This document shows, in pieces, positions 50,363-58,860 of a stretch of DNA of 64,000 nucleotides (the stretch's first letter is position 1; the number at the start of each line of letters is the position of its first letter). The notes under the pieces were generated by a model. The model was not told the origin of the DNA. It searched no databases and saw nothing but the letters and a program-made list of their open reading frames with translations. The DNA comes from Nonomuraea sp. SYSU D8015 (GTDB lineage Bacteria > Actinomycetota > Actinomycetes > Streptosporangiales > Streptosporangiaceae). Made by a program: the position numbers and the translations under genes. Location of the stretch: positions 65,156 to 129,155 of the forward strand of contig NZ_MU084032.1 in the NCBI RefSeq assembly GCF_008065375.1. The letters run 5' to 3'.

Positions 50363-52561
50363 CTTGGCGCACTGACCGGCGCCGGCCCCGGCCGTCGTGT
50401 TCGGCACGCCCAGGTCGGCCGGCTTGGGCGTGTTGCCCGTGCAGGCCAGGGCGCCCTTGACGGTGCTGCCGGACAGGATCGGCGCGGTGTTGCGGGTCAG
50501 CAGCGCGGCGCCCCGCAGGTCCGCGCCCACGATGATCAGTTCCGCGGCGCCGTCGACGGTCAGCACGCCCTGGACGCGGGCGCCGAGCAGGTGGACGGCG
50601 GCCGGCTTGGAGGCCGCCAGCGCGCCGGTGATCCGGCCGCCGGTGACCACCAGCGAGGCGCCGGGCCGCACCGTGACGGGGCCGGTCACCTGGGCGCGGT
50701 CGAGGCAGGTGACGCCGTCGGCGACGACGAGGGCGCCCCGGTGGTCGCGGGTGATCGTACGGGTGCAGGCGGGGGGCGGCGCGATCGTGGTGACGGTGAA
50801 GCTCCCCGGCTTGCCGTAGTTGCCGGCGGCGTCGATGGAGCGGTATTCGATCGTGTGGCGGCCGCGCGGCAGCTTGCCGTACACGAGCGAGTCGATCACC
50901 GTGCCCTGCTCCGAGAACGTCCACGGCAGCTCCGACGACGTGGGCCAGCCGAAGTAGTTGAACCAGCCGTCGCCGTCCATTCTGGACTCCGAGACCACGT
51001 GTCCGCCGCGGTCGTCGGCGCCGGTGAGCCGCATGGTGAACGGGCCGTTGTAGACGTAGGTGTGGCCGGACCCGGCCAGCGGCTCGGACAGCTCGTACGC
51101 GGTGGCGGGCGGCTCGGCGTCGATCGACCAGGTGACGGTCCGGCCGCCGAGCGCCGCGGTGAGCGTGTGCGCGCCCGGGCCGAGGTCGAGCCCGCCCAGA
51201 TCGAGGTCGGCGGCGGCGCCCTTCACCCGCTCGCCGTCGAGCGTCCACGTGACCTCGGGGACGGCGGCGGCCGGGTGGTTGGTCTCGACATACACCACGT
51301 CGTCACGGCCGAGCGGCCGGTCGGCCGGGGTGGAGGAGACGATGGCGGGCTCGACGCCGTCCGGCGGGGTGGTCAGTGAGGTGTCCACCGTCCAGGTGCG
51401 GGACCCCGTCATGGCCTGCCTGATCGCCGGGTCCCTGACGAACCCGGTCGGGTCCGAGACGGTGGCCGTGACCGTGTGCGTGCCGGGCGAGAGGTCGAGC
51501 GTGCGCAGGTCGAGGGCGTCCCGGTCGCCGGGCAGTTCGCGGCCGTCCACGGTCCAGGTGGTCGTCAGCGAGTGGCTGACCGGGCGCATCGGCTCCACCC
51601 ACAGGACGCGGTCGGCGCCGACCGGCGCGTCCGCCGGCGCCGCGTCCTGGATCACCATGGTCTTGGCGGTGATGCGCTGGGTCATCACCTCGCGGCCGAC
51701 CTGATCGAAGTAGTAGCCGAGGGTCTTCATCATCGAGTGCGCGCTCGGCCGCCACACGCCGGTCGTGAAGTAGAGGCCGCCCTCGTAGCGGCCGATCGGC
51801 CCGCCGGACTCGCTCGGCTCGCCGAGCCAGCGCCACCACTTGCGCCGCTGGTCGCGCATCTGCTGCTCGGTCAGCAGCGTGTGGTGGGCGCTCGACGGCT
51901 CGGGCCCGGTGTAGGCGCCGCCGGGGACGCCGCGCTGGTAGTAGTCGTACTCGTCCTGCAGGCCGCCCAGCGAGTGGCCCAGCTCGTGCGGGCTGATCAG
52001 GGCGGACATGCTGTTGCTGCCGGAGGCGGTGGCGTACGTGCCGCCGGCGCCGCCGTACGTGCCGCTGTTGGCGAGCGCGAGGATCTGCCGGTTGCCCGGC
52101 GTGGTGCCGGCCACCAGGTTGGCGTAGCGGGTGGCGGCGGCGTTGTCCATGGTGATGAGGCGCTGCACGCTGGCGGGGTTGCAGCGGCCCCAGAAGCCCA
52201 TGCCGAGCGGTGTCGTCCTCCTGGGCGAGTCCAGGCCCGGGTCGCAGCTGATGCCGGACTCCCCGGAGACGATGTCGACCCGGTAGACGTTGATGTAGTT
52301 CCGGTACGACTTGAACGGCTCGATCGACCACATGACGTTGAGGTGACGGTCGGCGTCGGCCCGGAATCTGGCCTGCTCGGCCCCGGTGTAGCCGTCGCCC
52401 ATGAGGATCAGGTTGAACCGCTTGGCCGGGGCGCCGGTGACCTGCACGGGCACGACGGTGGCCGCCCCCGGCTCGGCGGCGGCGTGCGCCGGGGGCGTGG
52501 ATAACGCGGAGGGCGCGAAGGACACGGTGGCGGCCAGCACCAGGACCGCGAGGGTACGCAT
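50306..52561 (-). CDS. Secreted M64 (IgA peptidase-like) metalloprotease
   Basis: 751 residues. The signal peptide is about 1-30 (MRTLAVLVLAATVSFAPSAL, cut after AHA). The catalytic domain (about 40-300) has FNLILMGDGYTGAEQARF, typical of M64, and zinc ligands in SPHELGHSLGGLQDEYDYY (HExxH variant HELGH plus downstream Asp/Glu). Beyond 300 are Ig-like repeats (VVQDAAPADAPVGADRVLWVEP, SSTPADRPLGRDDVVYVET), an Ig-like/Big domain (GSGHTYVYNGPFTMRLTGAD) and a C-terminal segment with right-handed-helix-like turns. It is an extracellular protease with binding modules. The array of 20-base repeats sits just upstream of its start. The 57-base overlap with the convergent kinase gene is unusual. Confidence 0.88.
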   Translation of the reverse strand: MRTLAVLVLAATVSFAPSALSTPPAHAAAEPGAATVVPVQVTGAPAKRFNLILMGDGYTGAEQARFRADADRHLNVMWSIEPFKSYRNYINVYRVDIVSGESGISCDPGLDSPRRTTPLGMGFWGRCNPASVQRLITMDNAAATRYANLVAGTTPGNRQILALANSGTYGGAGGTYATASGSNSMSALISPHELGHSLGGLQDEYDYYQRGVPGGAYTGPEPSSAHHTLLTEQQMRDQRRKWWRWLGEPSESGGPIGRYEGGLYFTTGVWRPSAHSMMKTLGYYFDQVGREVMTQRITAKTMVIQDAAPADAPVGADRVLWVEPMRPVSHSLTTTWTVDGRELPGDRDALDLRTLDLSPGTHTVTATVSDPTGFVRDPAIRQAMTGSRTWTVDTSLTTPPDGVEPAIVSSTPADRPLGRDDVVYVETNHPAAAVPEVTWTLDGERVKGAAADLDLGGLDLGPGAHTLTAALGGRTVTWSIDAEPPATAYELSEPLAGSGHTYVYNGPFTMRLTGADDRGGHVVSESRMDGDGWFNYFGWPTSSELPWTFSEQGTVIDSLVYGKLPRGRHTIEYRSIDAAGNYGKPGSFTVTTIAPPPACTRTITRDHRGALVVADGVTCLDRAQVTGPVTVRPGASLVVTGGRITGALAASKPAAVHLLGARVQGVLTVDGAAELIIVGADLRGAALLTRNTAPILSGSTVKGALACTGNTPKPADLGVPNTTAGAGAGQCAKLAKGAEGGAYEAVQHLGQ

Positions 52562-52580
52562 GCCCGCACTATCTCGCAGG

Positions 52581-52721
52581 CCGCGATCATTGCCCGGGGT
52601 CGGCGATCGTCGCCTGGGGTGCGCGATCAGTGCCCAGGTCGGGCGATCAACGCCAGGGACCCGCGATCACCTCCTCCGGTCCGGCGATCAACGCCCGGGG
52701 TCCGCGATCAACACCCGGTGT
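52581..52721. repeat. Seven tandem copies of a 20-bp GCGATCA repeat
   Basis: Units begin at 52581, 52601, 52621, 52641, 52661, 52681 (21 bases) and 52702. Each contains GCGATC (mostly GCGATCA) at the same place, followed by a variable xxGCCCGGGG-type tail; copies differ at several bases. A 20-base period excludes a coding repeat and places the core on about the same DNA face every two turns. It lies 20 bases upstream of the M64 peptidase ATG and 102 bases past the anti-sigma gene stop. It could be an array of binding sites or iteron-like. Confidence 0.85.
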
Positions 52722-52823
52722 TGCGGAGGGCGCCCGCGCAGCGGACGCGGCGGTGGCGGCCGCAGCTCCGCCCTCGTGCAGCGTGCCGGCCACGGCGGGC
52801 GCCCTCCCCCTCCCCCGCCCCGG

Positions 52824-54164
52824 TCAGGCGGCAGGGAGCTCGGCGAGCATGATCGGCTGGGTGGTGGGTTTCTCGGAGCCGCCGGCGGGCTCCACCGTGA
52901 GCGCCACCTTGCCGTCCTCCTTCAGAGGCGTGAGGACGACGGGGCTGGTGACGCCGTCCGCGGCGCGGCTCAGCAGCCCGGCCGGGCGCGGGCCGTCGGG
53001 GCCCATCAGCCACAGCTCGTACCCCTTGGTTTCCGGCAGTTCGGGCAGGTCTGATGAGGTGAACACCATGCGGCCCTTGGACCGGGAGATCACCACCGTG
53101 CCGGTGCCGCCCGACGTGACCTTACGGCGCACCGTCCGGGCGTCGGCCGCGGCCAGCACGGCGGTCATCTCCTCGTTCCTGGCGGTCAGCTCGCCCAGGT
53201 CGCGGCGGGCGTCCACGGCCACCGCGCCGAGCGCGACCGCGGCGGCCGCGGACACCGCCGCCAACCCCGCCAGGGCTTTCGACCGTCCACGCCGGAGCGG
53301 CACGACCTCGCCCCCGCCCTCCGGCCGCCCCGGGATCCCGGGCGCCACCCGGAACCCCGGCGCCTCCCCCGGCCCGGCACCCGGCGACGCCCCCTGCCCG
53401 GACCCGACACCCGGCCGCGACCCCCGCCCCGGCTCCTCGCCCGGCCGCGACACCTGCCCGGGCTCCGCACGCGAACCCGGCACCTGTGCGGACCTGGCCG
53501 GCGAACCCGGCACCTGTGCAGCTCCGGCCGGCGAATCCGGCGCCTGCACCGACTCCGACCATGGACCCCGCTCATGCCCGCCTGCCGCGCGCGAACCCGG
53601 CACCTGCCCAGGGTGCGGATGGGCACCCGGCGCCTCAGGGCGGGAACCTGAAGCTTGCCCGGGCTCACGGCGCGAACCTGGAACCTGCCCGGGCTCGGGG
53701 CGCGAACCCTGAACCTGCCCGGCCCCAGGGCGCGAACCCGGCGTTTGCCGGGGGTCGGGCGTTTGGCCTCGGGTGGGCGTTCGGCCAGGATCGGGCGTGA
53801 TCCTGAGGGTCGGAGGGTTCACCGACGGATCCCCCTGGTGGGGCGGCGGGGCGGGTCTCGCGGAAGCGCCGGAGGCGCGGGGCTCCGGAGGGCGCCAGAT
53901 GGTCGGGCCGTCGTCGGGCACCGGCTCCGGCCGGTCGGCCACGGGCCGGGACTCCCGCGCGGCGGCGAGCAGGCGGTCGCGGAGCGAGGCGGGCGGCGGC
54001 TCGGCCACCGTTTCGGCCAGCCTGGCGGCCGTCTCGCGCAGACGCCATACTTCGGCTCCGCATATTCGACACGCGCGCAGGTGCTCCTCGAACAGCACCC
54101 ACTCGGCGTACGGCAGTGCGTGCACGGCGTAGGCACCAGAGAGGGTGTGGAGGTCGTCGTTCAT
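52824..54164 (-). CDS. RskA-type anti-sigma factor with a giant proline-rich linker
   Basis: 446 residues against about 230-260 for normal RskA. The N-terminal sigma-binding domain (about 1-75) reads MNDDLHTLSGAYAVHALPYAEWVLFEEHLRACRICGAEVWRLRETAARLAE (split: DDLHTLSGAYAVHALPYAEW); the HxxxCxxC-type EEHLRACRICG can bind zinc. Residues about 75-285 are degenerate Pro/Gly/Ser/Arg repeats (PGSR-EPGQV units). One TM helix (LAGLAAVSAAAAVALGAVAV, about 290-310) follows. The extracytoplasmic RskA domain (about 320-446) includes GRMVFTSSDLPELPETKGYELWLMGPDG. ATG 54164 has GGAG six bases upstream. No sigma gene is adjacent, so the partner (SigK-like) is encoded elsewhere. Confidence 0.85.
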   Translation of the reverse strand: MNDDLHTLSGAYAVHALPYAEWVLFEEHLRACRICGAEVWRLRETAARLAETVAEPPPASLRDRLLAAARESRPVADRPEPVPDDGPTIWRPPEPRASGASARPAPPPHQGDPSVNPPTLRITPDPGRTPTRGQTPDPRQTPGSRPGAGQVQGSRPEPGQVPGSRREPGQASGSRPEAPGAHPHPGQVPGSRAAGGHERGPWSESVQAPDSPAGAAQVPGSPARSAQVPGSRAEPGQVSRPGEEPGRGSRPGVGSGQGASPGAGPGEAPGFRVAPGIPGRPEGGGEVVPLRRGRSKALAGLAAVSAAAAVALGAVAVDARRDLGELTARNEEMTAVLAAADARTVRRKVTSGGTGTVVISRSKGRMVFTSSDLPELPETKGYELWLMGPDGPRPAGLLSRAADGVTSPVVLTPLKEDGKVALTVEPAGGSEKPTTQPIMLAELPAA

Positions 54165-54282
54165 CATCCACTCCACGGTGAGAGGCGGCTCACGCATGTA
54201 CTTCGGTCACTCGGGCATGTCGGATGGCCCAGGGGCTTGCTCATTTCCGCTGACATGAGACAATTTCAGTGGGTGATGAATT

Positions 54283-55494
54283 ATGGCATGTGTGATAGCG
54301 GGCGGCGGCCCCGCGGGCGCGATGCTCGCCCTCCAGCTGGCCAGAGCGGGGGTCGAGGTCACACTCCTGGAGAAGCACGCCGACTTCCTGCGCGACTTCA
54401 GAGGCGACACGATCCACCCGTCCACGCTCCAGGTGCTCGCCGAGCTCGGCCTGGCTGACGAACTGCTGAAACTCCCCCACAGGAAGCTGTACGAGCCGCG
54501 CATGGTGACCGACGCCGGCGAGATCCGGCTGGCGAGCCTGCGCGGGCTCCCCGGCCCGTACAACTACGTCGCGTTCCTGCCGCAGTGGGACTTCCTGAAC
54601 ACGATCACCACGGCCGCGGAGCGGTACCCGGGGTTCCGGCTCTTGATGCGGGCGGAGGCGTACGACCTGATCCGCGAGGGCGGGGCCGTGCGCGGGCTGC
54701 GTTACCGCGACGAGTCCGGTGAGCACGAGATCCGGGCCGACCTGACGGTCGCCGCCGACGGGCGGCACTCGGTGCTGCGGGAGCGGGCGGGACTGGTCCC
54801 CGAGGAGCTGGGCGCGCCGATGGACGTCGTGTGGTTCCGGCTGCCCTGGCAGGACGGGGATCCGGAGGACACGTTCCTGCGGGTCTCGCGCGGCCACATG
54901 ATGGTCGCGATCAACCGCGTGACCTACTGGCAGCTGGCGTACCTCATCCCCAAGGGCGGCCACGACCGGCTCGTCGCGGCGGGCATCGGGGCGCTCCGCG
55001 AGCCCGTGGCGTCGCTGCTGCCGTTCCTGGCCGACCGGGTCGGGCAGATCACCGGCTACGACGACGTGAGCGTGCTCACGGTCGCGCTCAACCGGCTGCG
55101 CCGGTGGCACCGGCCCGGGTTCCTGTGCATCGGGGACGCGGCGCACGCCATGTCGCCGGTCTTCGGGGTGGGGATCAACCTGGCCGTGCAGGACGCGGTG
55201 GCCGCCGCCAACCTCCTGGCGGGGTCGCTCAGGTCCGGCGCGCCGATCCCGGAGTCCGCCCTGCACCTGCTGCAGAAACGGCGGATGCCGCCGACCCGGG
55301 TCACCCAGGCCGCCCAGCGCGTGGCCCAGAACCTGCTGATCAGCCGGGCGCTGCGGGGCCGTTTCGATCCCACCTGGCTGCCGCGGAACCTGACGCGGCT
55401 CCCGCTGCTCAACCAGATAGGCCCGCGCTTCCTGGGTCTCGGGATCCGTCCCGAGCACGTGGCCACGAGGGAGGTGCGGCCGGCGGGTAAATAA
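54283..55494 (+). CDS. FAD-dependent monooxygenase (aromatic hydroxylase type)
   Basis: 403 residues. The N-terminal FAD dinucleotide motif is VIAGGGPAGAMLALQLARAGVEVTLLEKH (split: GGGPAGAMLALQLARAGVEV). The DG fingerprint is TVAADGRHSVLRERAGL, and the second FAD motif is CIGDAAHAMSPVFGVGINLAVQDAV (GD box; split: IGDAAHAMSPVFGVGIN). This is the p-hydroxybenzoate hydroxylase fold, acting on aromatic or polyketide substrates with NAD(P)H and O2. It is cytoplasmic. It stands just before the DAHP synthase gene, 81 bases apart; whether they are linked is unclear. ATG 54283 is very close to the FAD motif, as usual. Confidence 0.9.
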   Translation: MACVIAGGGPAGAMLALQLARAGVEVTLLEKHADFLRDFRGDTIHPSTLQVLAELGLADELLKLPHRKLYEPRMVTDAGEIRLASLRGLPGPYNYVAFLPQWDFLNTITTAAERYPGFRLLMRAEAYDLIREGGAVRGLRYRDESGEHEIRADLTVAADGRHSVLRERAGLVPEELGAPMDVVWFRLPWQDGDPEDTFLRVSRGHMMVAINRVTYWQLAYLIPKGGHDRLVAAGIGALREPVASLLPFLADRVGQITGYDDVSVLTVALNRLRRWHRPGFLCIGDAAHAMSPVFGVGINLAVQDAVAAANLLAGSLRSGAPIPESALHLLQKRRMPPTRVTQAAQRVAQNLLISRALRGRFDPTWLPRNLTRLPLLNQIGPRFLGLGIRPEHVATREVRPAGK

Positions 55495-55575
55495 CCGGTT
55501 CGGTACCGGGGCGGATGCCAAATGGTGGACAAGGGGGTCGGTAGCGGCGCGCTCAGTGGAATACCCTCGTATCTC

Positions 55576-56913
55576 GTGAGCAGCAATCTTCTGGATCTCG
55601 ATTCCTGGCGAGCCCTCCCGGCGGCGCAGCAGCCCGACTGGCCCGACCGCGGCGAGCTCGACAAGGTCGTCGCGGAGCTCGGCGGCCTGCCCCCCTTGGT
55701 CTTCGCCGGCGAGTGCGACCAGCTCAAGGACCAGCTGGCCGCCGTCGTCCGCGGCGAGGCGTTCGTCCTGCAGGGCGGCGACTGCGCCGAGACCTTTTCC
55801 GGCGCCACCGCCGACAACGTCCGCAACAAGCTCAAGACGTTGCTGCAGATGGCGATCGTGCTGACGTACGCGGGCAAGGTGCCGGTCGTGAAGATCGGCC
55901 GGGTCGCCGGCCAGTTCGCCAAGCCGCGTTCCAAGCCGACCGAGACCCGCGACGGCATCGAGCTGCCCGCCTACCGCGGTGACATGGTCAACGGTTTCGA
56001 GTTCACCGCCGAGGCGCGCAAGCCGGATCCTTGGCGGCTGCTCAAGGCGTACCACTCCTCGGCCGTGACGCTCAACCTCGCCCGGGCGTTCACCAAGGGC
56101 GGCTACGCCGACCTGCGCCAGGTGCACGCCTGGAACCAGGACTTCGTGGCCGAGTCGCCGGCCGGGCGCCGCTACGAGCAGCTGGCCAGGGAGATCGACC
56201 AGGCTCTCGCGTTCATGCACGCCTGCGGGGCCGATCCGGAGGAGTTCCACACGGTCGAGTTCTACTCCTCGCACGAGGCGCTGATCCTCGACTACGACCG
56301 GGCGCTCACGCGCATCGACTCACGTACGGGGCTGCCGTACGACGTGTCGGCTCACATGGTCTGGATCGGCGAGCGCACCCGCCAGCTCGACGGCGCGCAC
56401 GTCGACTTCTTCGCCCGCATCCGCAACCCGATCGGCGTCAAGCTCGGCCCGACGACCACGCCCGAGGAGGCGCTGGCGCTGGTGGAGCGGCTCAACCCGG
56501 GCAACGAGGCGGGGCGGCTCACGTTCATCACCCGGATGGGCGCCTCCAAGATCCGGGAAAACCTGCCAGCACTGGTCAAGGAGGTCACCGCCTCCGGGGC
56601 GCAGGTGGCCTGGATCTGCGACCCGATGCACGGCAACACGTTCGAGGCGCCCAGCGGGCACAAGACGCGGCGGCTGGACGACGTGCTGGACGAGGTTGCC
56701 GGGTTCTTCGAGGTGCACCGGGCGCTCGGCACGCATCCTGGCGGCATCCACATCGAGTTCACCGGCGACGACGTGACCGAGTGCGTGGGCGGCGGGCACG
56801 GGATCGTCGAGGACGACCTCGCGACCCGTTACGAGACGGCCTGCGACCCCCGCCTCAACCGCAGCCAGTCCCTCGACCTGGCCTTCCGCGTCGCAGAGCT
56901 CTACCGCGGCTGA
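55576..56913 (+). CDS. aroG: Class II DAHP synthase
   Basis: 445 residues, full length for the plant/actinobacterial AroAII class. It condenses PEP and erythrose 4-phosphate to DAHP, the first step of the shikimate pathway. Diagnostic blocks: WRALPAAQQPDWPD, VFAGECDQLKDQLA with metal-ligand Cys in FVLQGGDCAETF, KIGRVAGQFAKPRS, GYADLRQVHAWNQDF, TRIDSRTGLPYDVSAHMVWIGERTRQLDGAHVDFF (split: SAHMVWIGERTRQLDGAHVD), MGASKIRENLP, WICDPMHGNT and GGIHIEFTGDDVTECVGG. GTG 55576 matches family N-termini better than ATG 55522. Two strong hairpins follow the stop. Confidence 0.95.
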   Translation: MSSNLLDLDSWRALPAAQQPDWPDRGELDKVVAELGGLPPLVFAGECDQLKDQLAAVVRGEAFVLQGGDCAETFSGATADNVRNKLKTLLQMAIVLTYAGKVPVVKIGRVAGQFAKPRSKPTETRDGIELPAYRGDMVNGFEFTAEARKPDPWRLLKAYHSSAVTLNLARAFTKGGYADLRQVHAWNQDFVAESPAGRRYEQLAREIDQALAFMHACGADPEEFHTVEFYSSHEALILDYDRALTRIDSRTGLPYDVSAHMVWIGERTRQLDGAHVDFFARIRNPIGVKLGPTTTPEEALALVERLNPGNEAGRLTFITRMGASKIRENLPALVKEVTASGAQVAWICDPMHGNTFEAPSGHKTRRLDDVLDEVAGFFEVHRALGTHPGGIHIEFTGDDVTECVGGGHGIVEDDLATRYETACDPRLNRSQSLDLAFRVAELYRG

Positions 56914-56926
56914 CCGCCCGGCCTGC

Positions 56927-56994
56927 GGAGCCCCGCACCGGCACACGCCCACCGGGGCTCCCCGCCCGCTGCGGCCCTTACCACCGCAGCGGGC
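56927..56994 (+). terminator. Tandem hairpins after DAHP synthase
   Basis: The first is GGAGCCCCG (56927-56935) with CGGGGCTCC (56953-56961), and the second is an 11-base perfect stem, GCCCGCTGCGG (56964-56974) with 56984-56994. No other gene follows for 500 bases, so these probably end the aroG message. Confidence 0.75.
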
Positions 56995-57480
56995 TCCCGC
57001 AACCCAGCGCACGCAACGACCGGCGCTCTGCAACCACGGCGGATCCCGTCACCGCAGCGGGGCCGGATCGCACTCACAGCCGACGCACTGCCACGATCCC
57101 GCACCGCCCCAGTGGCGCCTACTCATAGGCAGCGGCAGGCACGGACAGCGCCGACGAGCCCCCTGCAACGAACGAGACGGCCGCAGCGGGCTGATAACGG
57201 GGTGACGGATGGGCGGGCGGGGCGGTGCGACAGCACGACGGACGACAGCGCGACGGCCAGCGGCACGACGAACGGCAGCGCGACAACGACGGCGCGACCG
57301 GCGCGCCGAAACAGCGCAGCGGACAGCCTCGGGCGGTGGGTGGCCGCTGTCGGCGGGGCACCGGGGTGTGAGCGGTGGGCGGCGGGCTGTGACGGGGGCG
57401 GCGGTTTCCGGGAAAAAGGAGTGATCTGCGTCTCATCGGGCCGGAGGGCCGAATGGAAGTCCGGTGCATTGTTGGGGCGC
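56995..57480. other. Gap without a supported gene
   Basis: About 490 bases. Frames here translate to Thr/Ala/Arg-rich low-complexity sequence. Around 57226-57300 the DNA is an irregular run of GACGGC/GCGAC/ACGACG trinucleotide-like units. I see no RNA gene or clear promoter apart from TATGAT at 57486 just beyond. Probably degenerate spacer. Confidence 0.45.
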
Positions 57481-57523
57481 GGGACTATGATCGCCCCAAA
57501 AATGGCGAAATTTGGGAGAAAAC

Positions 57524-58291
57524 GTGGATAGTGCCCCGGAGGGGGTGGACCCCAACGTCCCCAACGTCGCGCGCATGTACGACTACTTCCTCGACGGCAA
57601 GGACAACTTCGCAGCCGACCGGGCAGCGGCGGAGCAGATACTCAAGACGTTCCCCAACACCAAGCCCGCAGCCCGGGCGAACCGCGCGTTCCTGCGCCGG
57701 GCGGTGCGGCACGTGGTGGACGAGGGCGTCGGGCAGATCGTGGACCTGGGCGCGGGCCTCCCGACCCGGGGCAACACCCACGAGATCGCCCCGGAGGCAC
57801 GCGTCGTCTACGTGGACTACGACCCCGTGGTCTGCGTGCACGGCAGGGCGCTGCTGGCCAGGAGGGAGAACGTCGACTTCGTGCAGGCGGACGTACGCGA
57901 GCCGGACGCCCTGCTGGAGAATCTGGACGGCCTGATCGACTTCGACGAGCCGGTGGCGTTCCTGATGCTGGCGATCCTGCACTTCATCCCCGACGCCGCC
58001 GCCTACGACGTCGTGAAGCGGCTGCGGGAGGTGAGCGCGCCGGGAAGCCATCTGGTGATCAGCCACGCCGTGGATTCCACGCCGGACACCACCCCGCAGG
58101 CCCTGGAGATCTACAAGAAGGCCACGGCCTCGCTCAATCTCCGGACCCGCGAGGAGATCCTGCGCTTCTTCGAAGGCTACGAGCTGGCCGAGCCCGGCCT
58201 GACGTTCCCGAACGGGTGGCGCCCCGACGACCCGGATGCCCCAGGGAACGGCATCGATTTCGGATATGTCGGAGTCGGCCGCAAGCCCTAG
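57524..58291 (+). CDS. SAM-dependent methyltransferase (PF04672 family), second copy
   Basis: 255 residues, homologous along its length to the 4956-5768 protein. Shared marks are EGVDPNVPNVARMYDYFLDGKDNF (split: PNVARMYDYFLDGKDNF), IVDLGAGLPTRGN for SAM motif I, VVYVDYDPVVCVHGRALL and the end DFGYVGVGRKP. It is about 15 residues shorter, mainly by a shorter insertion in the middle. Substrate unknown. GTG 57524 has GGGAGA seven bases upstream; TTG 57512 in frame is a less likely start. TATGAT at 57486-57491 may be a -10. A terminator hairpin follows at 58319. Confidence 0.88.
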   Translation: MDSAPEGVDPNVPNVARMYDYFLDGKDNFAADRAAAEQILKTFPNTKPAARANRAFLRRAVRHVVDEGVGQIVDLGAGLPTRGNTHEIAPEARVVYVDYDPVVCVHGRALLARRENVDFVQADVREPDALLENLDGLIDFDEPVAFLMLAILHFIPDAAAYDVVKRLREVSAPGSHLVISHAVDSTPDTTPQALEIYKKATASLNLRTREEILRFFEGYELAEPGLTFPNGWRPDDPDAPGNGIDFGYVGVGRKP

Positions 58292-58318
58292 CAAAAAGGA
58301 AATCCCTGGCAAAAAAAG

Positions 58319-58350
58319 GAGAGCCCTGCCGGAAAAAGGCGGGGCTCTTC
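58319..58350 (+). terminator. Hairpin terminator after the methyltransferase
   Basis: GAGCCCTGCC (58321-58330) pairs with GGCGGGGCTC (58338-58347), one G-T wobble, loop GGAAAAA, flanked by A-runs upstream and TTC downstream. It also lies just outside the convergent thioredoxin stop and may act in both directions. Confidence 0.8.
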
Positions 58351-58387
58351 GTCTGCCGGGCGACGGCCGATGCCGTGCGACGGCCGG

Positions 58388-58762
58388 TCAGTTCTGCTCG
58401 GCGCTCTTCAGCTCCTCGCTGAGCTCGGCCCTGATGGCGTCCATGTCGAGCGCCCGCACCTGCCGGATCAGGTCCTCAAGAGCCGGGGCCGGGATGGCGC
58501 CGGCCTGCGCGAAGACCACGATGCCGTCGCGGATGGCCATGAGCGTCGGGATCGAGGTGATGTCGAACCCCTGCGCAAGCCCCTGCTCGGCATCAGTGTC
58601 GATCTTGCCGAAGGTGATGTCGCCGTGCTTCTCCGACGCCTGCTCGAAGATCGGCCCGAACTTCTTGCACGGCGGGCACCAGTCCGCCCAGAAGTCGAGC
58701 AGGACAATCCCCTTGTCGGCGATGTCGTTGAAGTTCTTCTCCGTTACTTCGATGGTCGCCAC
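58388..58762 (-). CDS. trxA: Thioredoxin
   Basis: 124 residues. Active site FWADWCPPCKK with redox pair Cys29/Cys32; the CPPC variant replaces the usual CGPC. Downstream are the cis-Pro motif SIPTLMAIRDG and GKIDTDAEQGLAQGFDI, both standard. Cytoplasmic disulfide reductant. GTG 58762 has GAGGAG six bases upstream; the frame extends further but with non-thioredoxin sequence. The last 20 residues form an acidic helix (DMDAIRAELSEELKSAEQN) beyond the core fold. No thioredoxin reductase is nearby. Confidence 0.93.
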   Translation of the reverse strand: MATIEVTEKNFNDIADKGIVLLDFWADWCPPCKKFGPIFEQASEKHGDITFGKIDTDAEQGLAQGFDITSIPTLMAIRDGIVVFAQAGAIPAPALEDLIRQVRALDMDAIRAELSEELKSAEQN

Positions 58763-58860
58763 AAGTGGCTCCTCGCTCGTCGTCGCTTCAATGCTTCCGT
58801 TGTCAACCACGTACCCGCTCCCAGCATTCCATGCGCGGCCCTGTACGGGGCACAAATGCA

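Noticed and set aside
52581..52721. Reading the 20-bp array as a coding repeat
   Set aside because: The period is not a multiple of three and all frames carry unrelated residues in successive units.
57112..57531. 139-residue frame after the DAHP synthase
   Set aside because: Thr/Ala/Arg-rich low-complexity, overlaps the methyltransferase start, and lacks a ribosome site.
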